Origin: Phycisphaerae bacterium
GTDB taxonomy: Bacteria > Planctomycetota > Phycisphaerae > Sedimentisphaerales > Anaerobacaceae
Direction: 5' to 3'
Assembly (NCBI GenBank): GCA_030602845.1
Contig: JAUVYZ010000110.1
Location: 1-6,917 of the forward strand
Length of the DNA stretch: 6,917 bases
Made by a program: the position numbers and the translations under genes. A model generated the notes under the pieces. That model was given only the letters and a program-made list of their open reading frames with translations. It was not told where the DNA came from and searched no databases. Positions 6,556-6,917 of the stretch are shown in pieces (position 1 is the stretch's first letter; every line of letters begins with the position of its first letter).

Positions 6556-6584
6556 ACTATATCTAAATCCAACGGTCAATACAA
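6556..6584 (-). promoter_or_regulatory. Candidate promoter for the sulfatase gene
   Basis: On the reverse strand TTGTAT (6579-6584) and TATAGT (6556-6561) are 17 nt apart. The -10 box matches consensus at 5 of 6 and the -35 box at 3 of 6. Transcription would start near 6549, leaving about 58 nt before the ATG at 6491. That leader covers the codons of the possible TTG-started extension, which supports the shorter protein. Confidence 0.4.
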
Positions 6585-6917
6585 GCCATTTATGGAAAGT
6601 CCATTGTCAAAATCGCTCTCTACGGTCGGCGTACACTGGTTATCCCGCACCAAAACGGAGTCGACCAAAATGGTTTTTCCTGTCGAACTGAATTGGCAAC
6701 TGGCAAAGTGCGTTTTGGTGCGGGACAAATTGGAGTTGTTTTGCTGATGTAAACATAGTATCTTATAAAAATGAAACTCAGCAGGGTGACTGGGCAGTTT
6801 TAAATGAAAATATTTGTTAAATTTATTGCGTGAAAGAAAACGAACTGGGAAATATTTGATGTCTCAAAGTATTGAAATCAAGATGACCTTTTAACATGGA
6901 ATAAAGTTTATTTTTTG
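6585..6917. other. Non-coding, AT-rich end of the window
   Basis: I see no gene in this stretch. The longest methionine-started forward frames in 6760-6917 are about ten codons (for example MSQSIEIKMTF from 6859), without convincing ribosome-binding sites. The left third holds the strong inverted repeat at 6640-6728. The right half is clearly richer in A and T than the coding regions and ends in AATAAAGTTTATT plus a T-run (6900-6916), too weak to call a terminator. It probably contains upstream control sequence for the sulfatase and for a gene beyond the window. Confidence 0.55.
6640..6728. repeat. Near-perfect 18-bp inverted repeat with 53-nt loop
   Basis: TTATCCCGCACCAAAACG (6640-6657) and CGTTTTGGTGCGGGACAA (6711-6728) are reverse complements at 17 of 18 positions, with 15 consecutive matches (6643-6657 with 6711-6725). 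The 53-nt loop holds a nested hairpin: TCGAC pairs with GTCGA, enclosing ACCA-AAA-TGGT. It lies upstream of the sulfatase promoter in non-coding DNA. No T-run follows either arm, so it is not a standard terminator, and no clear target duplication flanks it. It could be a miniature inverted-repeat element, a structured small RNA, or a binding site for a dimeric protein. The repeat is certain; its nature is not. Confidence 0.75.

Noticed and set aside
6492..6572. N-terminal extension of the sulfatase from a TTG codon at 6572
   Set aside because: It would add 27 lysine/arginine-rich residues ahead of the Tat signal and lies between the candidate promoter and the ATG. The shorter start fits the signal better.
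6632..6656. CCCGCACCA resembling the 3' end of a tRNA
   Set aside because: There is no T-loop TTCRANY motif, no anticodon arm and no matching acceptor strand. The bases are explained by the inverted repeat.
6298..6747. A forward open frame of 149 codons running from the sulfatase 5' end into the inverted repeat
   Set aside because: It overlaps the sulfatase signal and metal-binding region in antisense and runs through both arms of the repeat. The product has no family features.
6900..6916. AATAAAGTTTATT followed by a T-run as an intrinsic terminator
   Set aside because: The stem is purely A/T with almost no loop, and no forward gene ends before it.

Overview
The window looks like a piece of a Planctomycetota-type chromosome, possibly from the Phycisphaerae/Sedimentisphaerales side. 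This is an inference from gene content: a twin-arginine Gfo/Idh/MocA oxidoreductase, a twin-arginine sulfatase, an exported CocE/NonD-type hydrolase and a secreted SUMF1-fold protein packed together, with moderate GC and ordinary Shine-Dalgarno sites. There is no rRNA, tRNA, CRISPR array or transposase in the window.

Layout from left to right. Positions 1-69 hold the last codons of a forward gene that starts outside the window. Positions 70-306 are non-coding and carry a long imperfect inverted repeat (about 100-255) with a perfect 12-bp core. Two reverse-strand genes follow as a probable operon, transcribed right to left: a Tat-signal Gfo/Idh/MocA oxidoreductase (start best placed at 2885) and, 68 nt downstream, a secreted SUMF1/FGE-like protein (1467 to 307). 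The gap between them holds a GC-rich hairpin that overlaps the only good ribosome-binding site for the second gene. Positions 2886-3298 are a 413-nt divergent control region with a strong sigma70-like promoter for the forward gene, a perfect 12-bp palindrome and a GC-rich inverted repeat touching the -35 box. The forward gene (3299-4915) encodes a serine hydrolase of the CocE/NonD (peptidase S15) family. It runs tail to tail, with only 16 nt between stops, into a reverse-strand sulfatase (start best placed at 6491, stop at 4932) that resembles heparan N-sulfatases. Beyond it, 6585-6917 has no gene but carries a near-perfect 18-bp inverted repeat enclosing a 53-nt loop.

How the genes may work together: all four complete proteins carry export signals (two Tat, two Sec or lipoprotein), so the locus looks devoted to reactions outside the cytoplasm. 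The sulfatase would remove sulfate from a sulfated sugar, the oxidoreductase could act on a sugar or sugar derivative, and the hydrolase could cleave an ester or amide. The shared pathway is inference. The three transcription units are not one operon, and no glycoside hydrolase, polysaccharide lyase or transporter is visible here.

I did not find a clear, previously undescribed system. The observations most worth a second look are the two inverted-repeat elements at the window ends, the hairpin over the SUMF1-gene ribosome-binding site, the palindrome and inverted repeat in the divergent promoter region, and a SUMF1-fold protein that keeps only one of the two catalytic cysteines of true formylglycine-generating enzymes although a cysteine-type sulfatase lies nearby.
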